Positions 44,033 to 53,270 of a stretch of DNA of 64,000 nucleotides are shown here, in pieces. Numbering within the stretch: position 1 is the first letter of the stretch; every line of letters starts with the position of its first letter. The notes beneath the pieces were generated by a model. The model was given only the letters and a program-made list of their open reading frames with translations. It had not been told where the DNA came from and searched no databases. This stretch comes from Nocardioides palaemonis (GTDB taxonomy: Bacteria > Actinomycetota > Actinomycetes > Propionibacteriales > Nocardioidaceae): NCBI RefSeq assembly GCF_018275325.1, contig NZ_JAGVQR010000003.1, positions 372,001 through 436,000 on the forward strand. Direction: 5' to 3'. The position numbers and the translations under genes are program-made.

Positions 44033-45005
44033 CTGGAAGAGAGCGATGACGTTCGCCGCGCAGTTCCGCTCCCGATCGTTCAACAACACCCTCCTCATCT
44101 GCGCCGCCCACTCCGCAGCTCACGAAGCAGGGCAGGTCCCAAACCCGACCCCGACGTACGTCGCCGGCTTCCACCAGTGGCTCAGCCTCGGCCGGCACGT
44201 GGCGAAGGGGCAGCACGGATACCCGATCCTCGCGCCCGTCAACGGCCGCTTCGCATCCTTCACACCCGCCAACCCCGACTCGTGGCGTCGCCTCGCACGC
44301 ACCGAGAAGCCCCAGCGAGGCGAGACCATGCAGACCCGGGTCACCGGGTTCCGACCCACGCACGTGTGGGACGTGACCCAGACCGCCGGCGACCCGATCC
44401 CCGAGCCCCCGACACCGCAGATCCTCCGCGGACAGGCGCCAGACGGACTCTGGGACGGGCTCGCCGACCAGATCACCGCAAACGGATATGACCTACGTCT
44501 GGTCTCCTCCGCCGCAGCCATCGGAGGCGCCAACGGGCTCACGGACTTCATCTCCCGCGAAGTGTCGATCCGCGTCGACATGGACGACGCGGCCCAGGTC
44601 AAGACCCTCGCGCACGAGCTCGGACACGTCCTCCTGCACGCTCCACCAGCCGACGCCCTCATGACCGAAACCGGTGCCAACGCCGAACTCCACCGAGGCA
44701 CCGCAGAAGTCGAAGCAGAATCCGTCGCGCTCATGATCGCCGCCGGACACGGGCTGGACACCACGTCTTACACCGTCCCGTATGTCGCGACTTGGGCCAC
44801 CACCGTGCCCAGCAAGGAGCCCGCCGAGGTCACCCAGGCCACCGCCGAGCGAGTCCGCCGGACAGCGCTCGGCATCCTCGAACAGCTCAACACCACCCAG
44901 ACCCCAGACGGGAAGCCACCCGGGCTCGACCACGACGTACGACGCCTTCCGTCCCCCGACGCCGCCCCGACACCGCGGCTCGAGCCGATCGGACACGGAC
45001 TGTGA
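43920..45005 (+). CDS. ArdC-like antirestriction protein with zinc metallopeptidase domain
   Basis: 361 aa from ATG 43920, preceded by GGAGGACAA. The N-terminal ArdC ssDNA-binding domain (about 15-130; FRSRSFNNTLLICAA, HQWLSLGRHVAKGQHGYPIL) is followed by a metallopeptidase region with HELGH (about 235). ArdC proteins protect incoming single strands from host restriction during transfer. It starts inside the virB4 reading frame, an unusually long overlap that couples expression. Confidence 0.88.
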   Translation: MTTRTHSRTHSRIARDARLEQVQNDLTNAVSALVTGDDWKRAMTFAAQFRSRSFNNTLLICAAHSAAHEAGQVPNPTPTYVAGFHQWLSLGRHVAKGQHGYPILAPVNGRFASFTPANPDSWRRLARTEKPQRGETMQTRVTGFRPTHVWDVTQTAGDPIPEPPTPQILRGQAPDGLWDGLADQITANGYDLRLVSSAAAIGGANGLTDFISREVSIRVDMDDAAQVKTLAHELGHVLLHAPPADALMTETGANAELHRGTAEVEAESVALMIAAGHGLDTTSYTVPYVATWATTVPSKEPAEVTQATAERVRRTALGILEQLNTTQTPDGKPPGLDHDVRRLPSPDAAPTPRLEPIGHGL

Positions 45006-45502
45006 CACGACCTGCGACACAGGCTGAGAATGTTCACGTCGTACTGCCCGTCGTCCACGTCGACGTCAACCCCGCAGGCACGATCTCCGTCGACATCGAC
45101 GGGTCGCCCCACCACTCAGACCATCCGCTCCAACGAGCACACCTCCGCGCGGTGCTCGACCAGCTCACGACCGGACTGGGCTCACCGATCCGCGTCGAAG
45201 TGCACGAACACGACGGCACCACCTACGCCGACATCGTGACGCCGCGCTCCGACTCCCAGGCACCCGGAAAGGCCGCCGGCCCCGCGGAGGTCAGGCCGCC
45301 GAGTGCCGCACACGCCGAGGGGTTCTCGGCGTCGGGATTCGCGGCGGGCGAAGAGCTCGCCCTTGCGTACGTCGTCGCTCGGCCACACGCCGACGACGAC
45401 GGGATCGCATCCCTCCACGTCCCGCCAGCGCTCCTCGCCGAGAACCGCGGCGCCCTCCTCCTGCTCGGCACGTCCTCGGGCACAATCGCGACGCTCACCT
45501 GA
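45002..45502 (+). CDS. Hypothetical protein of the transfer operon
   Basis: 166 aa from GTG 45002, overlapping the ArdC gene by 4 bp and ending where the VirD4 gene begins. The N-terminal part has alternating short strands (VVLPVVHVDVNPAGTISVDI, PIRVEVHEHDGTTYADI) and the C-terminal part an alpha/beta stretch (ELALAYVVARPHADDDG). No signal or membrane helix. Not recognised; conserved placement suggests a transfer accessory. Confidence 0.65.
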   Translation: MTRPATQAENVHVVLPVVHVDVNPAGTISVDIDGSPHHSDHPLQRAHLRAVLDQLTTGLGSPIRVEVHEHDGTTYADIVTPRSDSQAPGKAAGPAEVRPPSAAHAEGFSASGFAAGEELALAYVVARPHADDDGIASLHVPPALLAENRGALLLLGTSSGTIATLT

Positions 45503-47223
45503 TGGCCATCAACTCGGGTACCCGCGGAGCCGACGACGCCCTCGTGAACCTCGGACTCATCGCCATCGGCGCCGCCGTCGCCATGTCCGCACTGCTCCGC
45601 GGCGCCGGCAGCATCGCCGCCAGCCTCAGCGGCGTGGAGCAACCCCGCGAACCGCTCAGCTCGGGTATGCGGGTACTCGCCCAACCCGGCAACCCCTCGC
45701 ACGCACTCGACTGCCCGGACCTCTCGTCCTCGCTCTACTGGGCGGTCGTTGGAACCCTGCTGATCGCAGGGGTCGTTGTCGCGTGGACGGTCCTGGCCTG
45801 GGCGGGCAGGGTGAACCACCGACGAGCTGCTGACCCTCGTCGGATCCCCGGCATCGCTACCCGGCGCGACGTCGACGCAGCCGCAGGTGCGGCGGCGCTC
45901 CTCCGCCGAGCAGCGATCCTCCGCCCGTCGCTCGCACGCCCGCGACCCGCCGATGTCGGGTACCTCCTCGGCCACAGTTGCGGCCGACAGGTGTGGGCAT
46001 CCGTCGAGGACTCGATCCTCATCGTCGGACCGCCTCGATCCGGCAAGGGCCTCCACCTCGTGATCAACGCGATCCTCGACGCCCCGGGCGCGGTCGTCAC
46101 CACATCCACCCGACCGGACAACATCGCCGCCACCCTTGCTATCAGGAGTGAACGCGGACCTGTGGCCGTCTTCGACCCCCAGTCCCTCACCGCCGGTCTA
46201 CCCGGGGTACGAACCGCGAACATCCGCTGGTCCCCCGTCCGAGGCTGCGAGGAACCCCTAACGGCGATGACCCGAGCAGCCGGCCTCGCCGCCTCCACCG
46301 GGCTCTCGTCCGGCGGCGTGGAATCCGGCGGCTTCTGGGAAGGCAAGACGCGCACAGCGCTCCAGGCCCTTCTCCACGCCGCCGCGCTCGAGCAGCTCTC
46401 AACCAGGACGCTGTTGGAGTGGTCCCTTTCCCCATCCGCGGCTGGAGACGCAGTCGGGATCCTCTCCAGCCGTCCACGCGCGGCGACCGGATGGTCCGAC
46501 GCCCTCCAGTCCATCGTCACCGCCGACGCGCGCACCCGAGACTCGATCTGGATGGGCGTCTCCCAATCCTTGGCCTCGCTCGCCGACCCGCGCGTGCTCG
46601 ACGCGGTCAGCCCTCAGCCCGGTGAGCACTTCGACCCCACCGAGTTCCTCACCAACGACGGAACCCTCTATCTCCTCGCCACCGGTGCCGGCTCCGGCGC
46701 GTCCTGGCCACTCGTCGCTGCGCTCGTCGAAGACATCGCAGAGACCGCACGCCGCATCGCGTCGACCTCGCGCGGCTCCCGCCTCGATCCGCCGGTACTG
46801 CTCGCGCTCGACGAGATCGGCAACCTCGCACCGCTCCCCTCCCTTCCCGTCCTCATGGCCGAAGGCGGCGGCACCGGCATCACCACGATGCCGGTACTTC
46901 AGTCGCTGGCCCAGGCGCGCAGCCGATGGGGAGACCACGCCGCCAGCACCATCTGGGACGCCTCCATCGCCAAGGTCATACTCGGCGGCGCCTCCGCGTC
47001 CAAGGATCTTCAGGAGCTCTCGGTCCTGATCGGCGAGCGCGAGGAAGCCACCGAGTCACACACCATTGGCGAGTACGGCGCCCGCTCAAGGCAACGATCT
47101 ACCCGCAGGGTCTCGGTGATACCACCCGAGCGCATCCGCACCCTCCCTTTCGGCGCTGCCCTAGTCCTCCTTCGGTCAGCTCCGCCCGTCATTGCGGATC
47201 TACGGCCCTGGACCAAGCGTTGA
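45502..47223 (+). CDS. VirD4/TraG-type coupling ATPase
   Basis: 573 aa, start overlapping the previous stop by one base. Two N-terminal helices (about 15-40, 78-100), then the motor domain: Walker A VGPPRSGKG (about residue 175), Walker B LLALDEIGNLAP, and a C-terminal GRS-rich region. It brings the relaxase-DNA complex to the channel. No relaxase gene accompanies it in the window. Confidence 0.9.
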   Translation: MAINSGTRGADDALVNLGLIAIGAAVAMSALLRGAGSIAASLSGVEQPREPLSSGMRVLAQPGNPSHALDCPDLSSSLYWAVVGTLLIAGVVVAWTVLAWAGRVNHRRAADPRRIPGIATRRDVDAAAGAAALLRRAAILRPSLARPRPADVGYLLGHSCGRQVWASVEDSILIVGPPRSGKGLHLVINAILDAPGAVVTTSTRPDNIAATLAIRSERGPVAVFDPQSLTAGLPGVRTANIRWSPVRGCEEPLTAMTRAAGLAASTGLSSGGVESGGFWEGKTRTALQALLHAAALEQLSTRTLLEWSLSPSAAGDAVGILSSRPRAATGWSDALQSIVTADARTRDSIWMGVSQSLASLADPRVLDAVSPQPGEHFDPTEFLTNDGTLYLLATGAGSGASWPLVAALVEDIAETARRIASTSRGSRLDPPVLLALDEIGNLAPLPSLPVLMAEGGGTGITTMPVLQSLAQARSRWGDHAASTIWDASIAKVILGGASASKDLQELSVLIGEREEATESHTIGEYGARSRQRSTRRVSVIPPERIRTLPFGAALVLLRSAPPVIADLRPWTKR

Positions 47224-47351
47224 CTCGCATGCAACGTGACCTGGCCATACATAGCCCAGCCCGCCGCGTATCACCGGAAGTTCGAGCGAGCGAGCGCCGT
47301 GCGGAGATCCGCAGACGTGTCGAGATCCAGACGCGCCGCGCTCCCTGCACA

Positions 47352-47588
47352 TCAACCGATAGCCAGCAGCTGATCGGTTCGGCCGACCTGGAGCAGAAAT
47401 GGGTCTTGCTGACCTTCCTCGCCTTCGACTCTGAATACGAACCGCAGGCCTTCTTTGAGGAGGTAGGCGCGATAAAGATGAGGGCTCGTGGCTGCGATCC
47501 ACTCGAGTTTGACTCGCTGGTTGTCGGTGAGTCTGACCGCCTGGGTCCGCCGCAGCACGCCGAGCCAGTCTCCGACCCGTCGCCTCAC
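47352..47588 (-). pseudogene. ISL3 family transposase fragment
   Basis: About 79 aa in frame, of which RVKLEWIAATSPHLYRAYLLKEGLRFVF is the C-terminal-middle signature of ISL3 DDE transposases. The frame diverges after EGEEG and stops. No inverted repeats seen; a remnant. It overlaps the tail of the PIN-like gene by 4 bp, which may owe its C-terminus to this insertion. The interval 47224-47351 holds nothing recognisable. Confidence 0.7.
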
Positions 47589-48754
47589 TCTGCGACGGGT
47601 CGGGGATGTGCCACCTGTGTTTCCGGGTCGGCCGCGGACGGGAGCGCGTCCAGCCAGTCCGTCATCGCCGCCACGCCATTCGGGAGGTCAGCCCCGAACC
47701 CACTCAGGTCGCGTGATTCGGCGAGCGCCGCACGGGCTTCTCGGTCGGTCAGCACGGCGTCGCAGTACGCGTAGGCAAGAGCCAACGCATCGATGTCGCC
47801 GATGTGGTTGGTCTTCCACCGGTGCGCAGGATTGCGGTGATAGCGCGCCTTCATGCTCACCGCGACCTGCAACTGCGGCATCGCCGCGAACAGGGCGACA
47901 AGCTCGCCAGGTTCGGGCATGCGGTGCGGGAGCCCATCGGTCTCCCGCTCTTGGAGGTGAAGCGCGAACAGCGTCATCCACTCGTGCTCAACCTCCCGCG
48001 CAAAGACGACGTCGCGGAGGCGGCTACGCCGCAGCGCTGGATGCGCTGCCAGCTTGGCTTGGGTCTCCAACTCGAAGTCCAGACGCTTCTGCATGCCGTC
48101 GGCGTGTGTCTCTGGCGCATACCCGTTCGCACGAAGTGCCGGAACCTCAGAATCTTGCGGCCCCTCGAGGAGGCGGCGTTCCATGAAGTGGTTCATCTCG
48201 GTCACCTGGCGCTCGTACTCCACATCACCAAGCTCGCGGCGCACCTCCTCACCGATGTCCTCGCCAGTCGCCTGGCTGACGAATCTGACTCCTCCGTTGC
48301 GCCCGAATGCGGCCATGGCCGAGGGGTGAAGGAGCGGCATCGGGGCGTAACTGCGCGGGCAGCCGTAAATCGCGTCCAGTCCTGCCGCCATCTCCATCGT
48401 GGCCAGGAACGGGCGGCCGACCAGGTACGTGAAGTCGGAGAACTCCTCCATCACGTCGGCGAGGTGACCTCGCTGCCGTGGGGCGGGAATGCTGTGCGCC
48501 ACCTCGGTGAAGTGCACGGAAGACAGTGGGAACAGGGCGCGTCGCTCTGCCTTCGCGCGCCGCGCCGCGTCCAGCAGCTCCGGATACCCGGGCAATACGC
48601 GAATCGGTCGGCCATCCTCAGCCGAGTGACCGGCCTGCGCCCGACTGGCGTTGGCCAGCGGGATGTACTGGTTGAGGTCCAGATAGACAAGGGGAACCTG
48701 CGGGCGAGTGACACTCGCCCACACCATCTCGTCGGGTACCGGAGCTCTAAGCAT
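47585..48754 (-). CDS. PIN-like predicted nuclease-domain protein
   Basis: 389 aa from ATG 48754. The N-terminal VYLDLNQYIPLANA and C-terminal HIGDIDALALAYAYCDAVLTDREA supply spaced Asp residues as in PIN-fold nucleases. Between them is a long helical, acidic/basic middle (FMERRLLEGPQ, REVEHEWMTLFALHLQERE). No partner antitoxin seen. Possible roles are RNase toxin or defence; neither is shown. The Asp motifs are the whole basis. Confidence 0.55.
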   Translation of the reverse strand: MLRAPVPDEMVWASVTRPQVPLVYLDLNQYIPLANASRAQAGHSAEDGRPIRVLPGYPELLDAARRAKAERRALFPLSSVHFTEVAHSIPAPRQRGHLADVMEEFSDFTYLVGRPFLATMEMAAGLDAIYGCPRSYAPMPLLHPSAMAAFGRNGGVRFVSQATGEDIGEEVRRELGDVEYERQVTEMNHFMERRLLEGPQDSEVPALRANGYAPETHADGMQKRLDFELETQAKLAAHPALRRSRLRDVVFAREVEHEWMTLFALHLQERETDGLPHRMPEPGELVALFAAMPQLQVAVSMKARYHRNPAHRWKTNHIGDIDALALAYAYCDAVLTDREARAALAESRDLSGFGADLPNGVAAMTDWLDALPSAADPETQVAHPRPVAE

Positions 48755-49005
48755 GGGAGGGCCAGCGTAGGCGCGCTCACGGCATCAGGCCCACCGGATA
48801 TGCCGCGATGAGTGCGACTCTGACCCGCGTCTTTCCGCCGCTTGAGCGACTCGGACCGAGCATCCCTCGGGCTCCACTCCCGCATGACTCCGTGCCTGCG
48901 TGCCCCAAGGTCGGCATTCGTTAGCGGTTCGCGCATTTAGGCGATGTGAGCTTCCTGCTCGAGCCATACGTTCGTGGGATCTTGAGCCCGACTTGGGAGG
49001 CGCTG
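48755..49005. other. Intergenic divergent region
   Basis: About 250 bp between the leftward PIN-like gene and the rightward J-protein remnant. It should carry both promoters; no recognisable elements or repeats seen. Confidence 0.4.
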
Positions 49006-49878
49006 GTGTCAGACGACTCGTACGTCATTCTGGGCGTCCCACGTGACGCGACTGCTCAAGAAATCAAGCGCGTGTATCGCGAACTGGCCAAGCAGTGGCG
49101 CCCGGACAGGCACCTTACGAGAACTCCGCAGGAGCGTGCAGAAGCAGCACAACAGTTCGGGCGCATTCAGGCTGCATACGAGGCTCTGGGCAAGGGCGAA
49201 GCGCCCCACGCCCAGCGGTTGCGCGACGTGCCAGAACCTCCCCCGCAGGCGCGCCCGCACGAGCGCCCCACGAAGAGGCACGCCGCGACCCGCTGTCCAA
49301 CACGTTCGACTCTGTGGCAACTCAAGGAACTTGGCACATGCCGGCGCCAGTCCGGGGACGCGATGTCGCGATGACCCTTGGAGATCCACCAATCGACAAC
49401 CAGCCGCGCCATCGAGTTCGACAGCCCCGTCGACGGAAACCATGTGCAGATGTCACCTCCGCTTACCCACGGCTATACGTACATCTACCGCGGAAGAGGT
49501 CGTCGAGGTCTTCACGGCGGCCCACCCGGTGACCTCCGGGTCGCTGTCCGCGTGATCTACCCGATCCAGGGCGAAGACCAAGTCGTCAACCTTCGCGTGA
49601 GCCACAAGCAAGCCAAGCGAGGAGTCGAACCTCCAAGTGCGGCCGACGGCACTCAGGTACGGCTGGACGTTCCGCTGCGCTCCGGTCAGTACGTTGCCAC
49701 GCGTCGGGGCTACGCAGGTCAGAACGGAGGAACTCGAGGAAACTTCACCATCAACGTGACCGTCGAGCCACAACCTGCGATCAACCTGGCAATTGGCGTT
49801 CTCGCGCCTTGGATGCTCGGGGCAGTCGTCCTGCTTTGCTTCTTCCTTGTGGTCTCTCGGTGGGGGTCTGACCTGTGA
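49006..49878 (+). pseudogene. Frameshifted DnaJ-like (J-domain + CTD) membrane protein
   Basis: GTG 49006 (GGGAGG upstream) starts a J-domain (SYVILGVPRDATAQEIKRVY) whose HPD triad reads RPD (KQWRPDRH), a change that normally abolishes Hsp70 stimulation. The frame stops at 49374. The middle continues in another frame (FDSVATQGTWHMPAPVRGRD). An extra T near 49377 returns to the first frame, where two DnaJ C-terminal-domain-like repeats occur (HGGPPGDLRVAVRV; GGTRGNFTINVTV), then a C-terminal helix to 49878. The HPD loss and two shifts point to decay; the 49378-49878 part could still be expressed. Confidence 0.65.
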
Positions 49879-49970
49879 CCTGAGGAGCATCCTGCGTCGG
49901 CAGGGTGTCGCTCCCGCGAAATCGAAGATGCTGCGCGAGGACGTCAGCCCGACCTAGCGCATTCCGCCCT

Positions 49971-50462
49971 CTATCGGCTGCGCGGGCGACTCCGCCACCA
50001 GACTCTCCAAGACCCGTGCACGTCCGTGGCCGTCTCGTGGCGCGCGACCAGACGAGCTTCCAATTCTGCAAGATCCTTGCGCGACGCCAGAGCAGCGAGC
50101 GCCCGATCTACGTGGCGTTCGCGTTCGGCCTGCAACTCCGTCATCCGCACGTGCAGCACAGCTGACACTGAGGCTGCACCGGCGAAGGAGATGACGATTG
50201 GAACGGTCGAAGGGTCCTCGGAGGATCCCGACATGGCGGCGTCAAGGATGAGCGTGAGCAGCGCGCCGGAGACCGCGGCGACGCCGCCAGCCAGCCAGTG
50301 GGCCACGTGCTGGAATCGGCTCCAACACCCGAGCGCGGCAGCGATGCCGGTGGCGCCGGCTAGCGAGCCGGTCACGAGGTCGGGGCCGGTCTTCCATACG
50401 CCGAAGACACTCAATCCGACGAAGAACACAGACCAATAAGTCGCATCAAACCTGCTGCTCAC
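49971..50462 (-). CDS. Small membrane protein of unknown function
   Basis: 163 aa with four hydrophobic segments (about 8-28, 31-47, 53-74, 85-103) followed by a charged helical tail (RMTELQAERERHVDRALAALASRKDLAELEARL). The topology and tail suggest an oligomeric membrane protein. No family recognised. Confidence 0.6.
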   Translation of the reverse strand: MSSRFDATYWSVFFVGLSVFGVWKTGPDLVTGSLAGATGIAAALGCWSRFQHVAHWLAGGVAAVSGALLTLILDAAMSGSSEDPSTVPIVISFAGAASVSAVLHVRMTELQAERERHVDRALAALASRKDLAELEARLVARHETATDVHGSWRVWWRSRPRSR

Positions 50463-50575
50463 CAGAGCATTGTGCCGGGGACCACCGACACCGCGGAGAT
50501 CCGCCCGAACTCAGCACGGGTTGGCGGACACACCTAGTCGTTGACACGAGCAAGGACGAGGGCAAGGAGCCCAGA

Positions 50576-50995
50576 ATGACGATCCCCACCCAGCTGAGCC
50601 TGAATGGCTTCGTTGTCACTGCACCGGATCTCCGCTTCACCGCAGCAGGCAAGGAGCACGTCAAGGTCCGAGTCGGCGTCGAGCAGTGGCGACACGAGAC
50701 AGACGGTTCGTTCACCAAGCTCGACGCGACCTACCACGACATGGTCGCCTTCGAGAGCGTCGCCCGAGAGATCTATGCACGCTTCCAGCGTGGCGACTCT
50801 TTCGTGGCGAGCGGCTACGTCCACGAGTACGAGGTCGAAGCCGAAGGCACCGGCAGCGTCATCAGGGAGGAGTTCGTGGCCCGCAAGATCGGCCACAGCG
50901 CCACCCGGACGAACTACGTGGTGCAGCGGCGCACACATCAGCAGCCTCAGGTCGCCTCGGAGCCCGTACCCCAGGCGCCGGTTGTCGGGCTCTGA
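50576..50995 (+). CDS. ssb: Single-stranded DNA-binding protein
   Basis: 139 aa. OB-fold pattern: QLSLNGFVVTAPDLRFTAAG, VRVGVEQWRHE, DMVAFESVAREIYARFQRGD, FVASGYVHEYE. The short C-terminal tail lacks the acidic DDDIPF-type tip of chromosomal SSB, so it is an element-borne SSB likely used in transfer. AAGGAG lies upstream (50560s). Confidence 0.85.
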   Translation: MTIPTQLSLNGFVVTAPDLRFTAAGKEHVKVRVGVEQWRHETDGSFTKLDATYHDMVAFESVAREIYARFQRGDSFVASGYVHEYEVEAEGTGSVIREEFVARKIGHSATRTNYVVQRRTHQQPQVASEPVPQAPVVGL

Positions 50996-51007
50996 GGACC
51001 GACTGCC

Positions 51008-51550
51008 GTGGAACTCGCCACCTGGCTCTCGTTCGATCCCCCTGGGGACTGGGGGTCCGTGGAGACGGACCTGCTGGACGAGCCACCCAGGGCGATCAAC
51101 TGGGCAACGCTCACCGCCGAGGAGGCCAAGGTCGCGTGGCGCGAGCTCGATGCGTGGGTGAGCTGGCTGAAGAACGCGTACGGGCTCTCGCCGGCCGTGG
51201 TGCCTCCCCTCTGGCATCGTCACGATGAGCTCGTGTGGGAGCTTTCGGGCCTCCACACTCATTGGCTTTCGTGTCATGACGAGACGGCGCCGCCGTCGGC
51301 GCCACTCGCATGGCTCCGCGACTTCGCCGACGCACGCAACCGTCTCCAGGACTGGGTTGCGGTCTGCGGCACCCGTCTCGACCGGGACCGACCGACGCGG
51401 CGTACGTCGTGGCCGGGAGAGTCGGACGACGCCACCACCGGCGAGGTCGAGATCAGTGACCGCGAGCGCGACTTCGACGCGTACGTCGATCAGGATCTGC
51501 GGCGTCGCAGGCGCGTCCGTGAGGTCCGGACCCCGGCTGGCACATCGTGA
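51008..51550 (+). CDS. Hypothetical protein (element backbone)
   Basis: 180 aa from GTG 51008, 12 bp after ssb. Trp-rich N-terminal half (WLSFDPPGDWGS, AWRELDAWVSWLKNAYG, PPLWHRHDELVWELSGLHTHWL) and an acidic/basic C-terminus. No signal or membrane helix. Probably a DNA-processing or maintenance accessory by position; not recognised. Confidence 0.65.
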   Translation: MELATWLSFDPPGDWGSVETDLLDEPPRAINWATLTAEEAKVAWRELDAWVSWLKNAYGLSPAVVPPLWHRHDELVWELSGLHTHWLSCHDETAPPSAPLAWLRDFADARNRLQDWVAVCGTRLDRDRPTRRTSWPGESDDATTGEVEISDRERDFDAYVDQDLRRRRRVREVRTPAGTS

Positions 51551-51969
51551 TCCGCACGTCAGCAACAGGGCATGCCGGGCGGACGGCATCCACAGAGACC
51601 GACGGGCGAACGAGCGGCACGAGCGCGATCCGCTCAGTGTCGTCCGTGACGCGGACGACGGAGGCACTGATGCATGGAGGACCAGCACCGGCCATCGCTG
51701 ACGCCCGTGCAGCTCTGGGCTACCTGGCGGATCGGGCCTCGAGCGTCGATGCCGCCTCGGACTACGAGCGCGTCCTGCTCACCCTCGACACGTACACCGC
51801 AGACGCTTCCCCTAGCGCGTCAGAAGACGCCGAGCTCGAAGACCCCCGCGCTGCGATCGCCGCCGCACGCCGCGCGCTACTCGCCGCGGAGGGCGGTCCG
51901 ATCACTGCGCTCCAAATCGAGGTGCTGCTGGTCATGCTCGACGACGCCGTCGCGGGCGACCTCGGCTGA
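51547..51969 (+). CDS. Hypothetical protein (element backbone)
   Basis: 140 aa from GTG 51547, overlapping the previous stop by 4 bp. The first 45 residues are Ser/Thr/Arg-rich and may be untranslated (ATG 51670 gives MHGGPAPAIADARAALG). The rest is two or three Ala-rich amphipathic helices. Unknown function. Confidence 0.55.
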   Translation: MIRTSATGHAGRTASTETDGRTSGTSAIRSVSSVTRTTEALMHGGPAPAIADARAALGYLADRASSVDAASDYERVLLTLDTYTADASPSASEDAELEDPRAAIAAARRALLAAEGGPITALQIEVLLVMLDDAVAGDLG

Positions 51970-53270
51970 TGTACAGCGAATCGGGCACCGCCCTGCGCCA
52001 GGAGATGACAGCTCTCCTGAACGTTCACCGAGTCGACGGTCGGTTCGGCGCACGCGACGAGATGGCCGACCACGTCATCCTCGTGCGCCACTTCCGCGAG
52101 AACGTCCTCGCGTGGTGCGGCAGCGGGCTGCAACTCGCCCTGCCCGTGTCCTTCAGCAACATGCCACCCCGGAACCCCAACCCCTTCGAGTCAACCGGCA
52201 CGCTAAGCGCCGCCCGCGAGCTCGCCCGACAGCTCGCAGCCGTACGGCAGGCCGTGAACACAACCCCCGCAGTCCTGACGCAACTGACCACTCCCCACCG
52301 GATCCCGCTCGTGGAGCGCTGGCGACAGGTCGCGCGAGCAGCCGCGATGGCGGAGGCGGACCTCGACGGAATGGGTGAACAGGCCATCACCTCCCCACAG
52401 GCGGGCGCACTGGTGGGTGACGTCGCGACGATCCTCCAGGCACTCGTCGTGCTCGACCGGCGCTACCACCGCGTCCTCGGGTGGACGTCAATGCCACAGG
52501 TCGCGAGCCTGGGTTGGGCTGCCCTGGCTGCCGCGCTGGACACCAGCCTCAAGACGCCCGACTACAGCATCGACGCCACCGGCTGGCGTCCTCGGGTTCG
52601 GCCGATGCGAGGCGACGTCCCGCCCGGCATCCTGGGCGTCCTGATGGCCGAGCACAACGTCCTCGCCGGACTCGGCGGTTTCCCACATGCGCTGCGCCTC
52701 CGGCTGGTCGTCGACTCCCAACGCGTGCTGTCTTCGCGCCTCTCCACACTCATCGGCCGCACAGATCCGACCGAGGTCCTCTATTGGGAAACACGTGCTA
52801 CGACCTACGCCGAGATCCAGCGCCAACTCCGCGACATCGGCGGCATCTGGGGCGGCGGCGAACGGGCCGCAGCCGAAGCCGGTCACGTCGTGGCTCGCCT
52901 CCGTGGCGTCGACGCCGGCACTGTCGTCGAACCGCGCGCACTGAAAGCGTTCAGGACGCTCGCCGAGGGCATCGACGAACGGATCGCCTCGATCGTCCAG
53001 AAAGGAATCGAACGCGGGGACTTCGTCCAACGGGTGAAGCTCCCCCGACTCGTCGCCAGTTCCGGCTCCCTCGTCCAACCAGCGCGCGTCCGATACCGAG
53101 CGGTCCCCGACTCAAACGACGTGCCGCTCGTCCGCATCGTTCGGGAGCAACTCCGTCCCCTTGCCCCGAGCCCAACGACAGCGCCCGACGCCTCCCGGGT
53201 CCAGCTGGTCGCCGCGTTGTCCCAACGAGCTCACCCTCCCGAGCCGGCCGTGCAGGCCTTGGACCTCTAG
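51969..53270 (+). CDS. Hypothetical protein (element backbone)
   Basis: 433 aa, coupled to the previous gene by one-base overlap and convergent with the integrase (stops overlap by 4 bp). Mostly helical, soluble, with no catalytic motif I can name; ends in a Pro/Ala tail. The stable three-gene block 51008-53270 next to int suggests replication, stability or regulation of the element. Confidence 0.65.
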   Translation: MYSESGTALRQEMTALLNVHRVDGRFGARDEMADHVILVRHFRENVLAWCGSGLQLALPVSFSNMPPRNPNPFESTGTLSAARELARQLAAVRQAVNTTPAVLTQLTTPHRIPLVERWRQVARAAAMAEADLDGMGEQAITSPQAGALVGDVATILQALVVLDRRYHRVLGWTSMPQVASLGWAALAAALDTSLKTPDYSIDATGWRPRVRPMRGDVPPGILGVLMAEHNVLAGLGGFPHALRLRLVVDSQRVLSSRLSTLIGRTDPTEVLYWETRATTYAEIQRQLRDIGGIWGGGERAAAEAGHVVARLRGVDAGTVVEPRALKAFRTLAEGIDERIASIVQKGIERGDFVQRVKLPRLVASSGSLVQPARVRYRAVPDSNDVPLVRIVREQLRPLAPSPTTAPDASRVQLVAALSQRAHPPEPAVQALDL

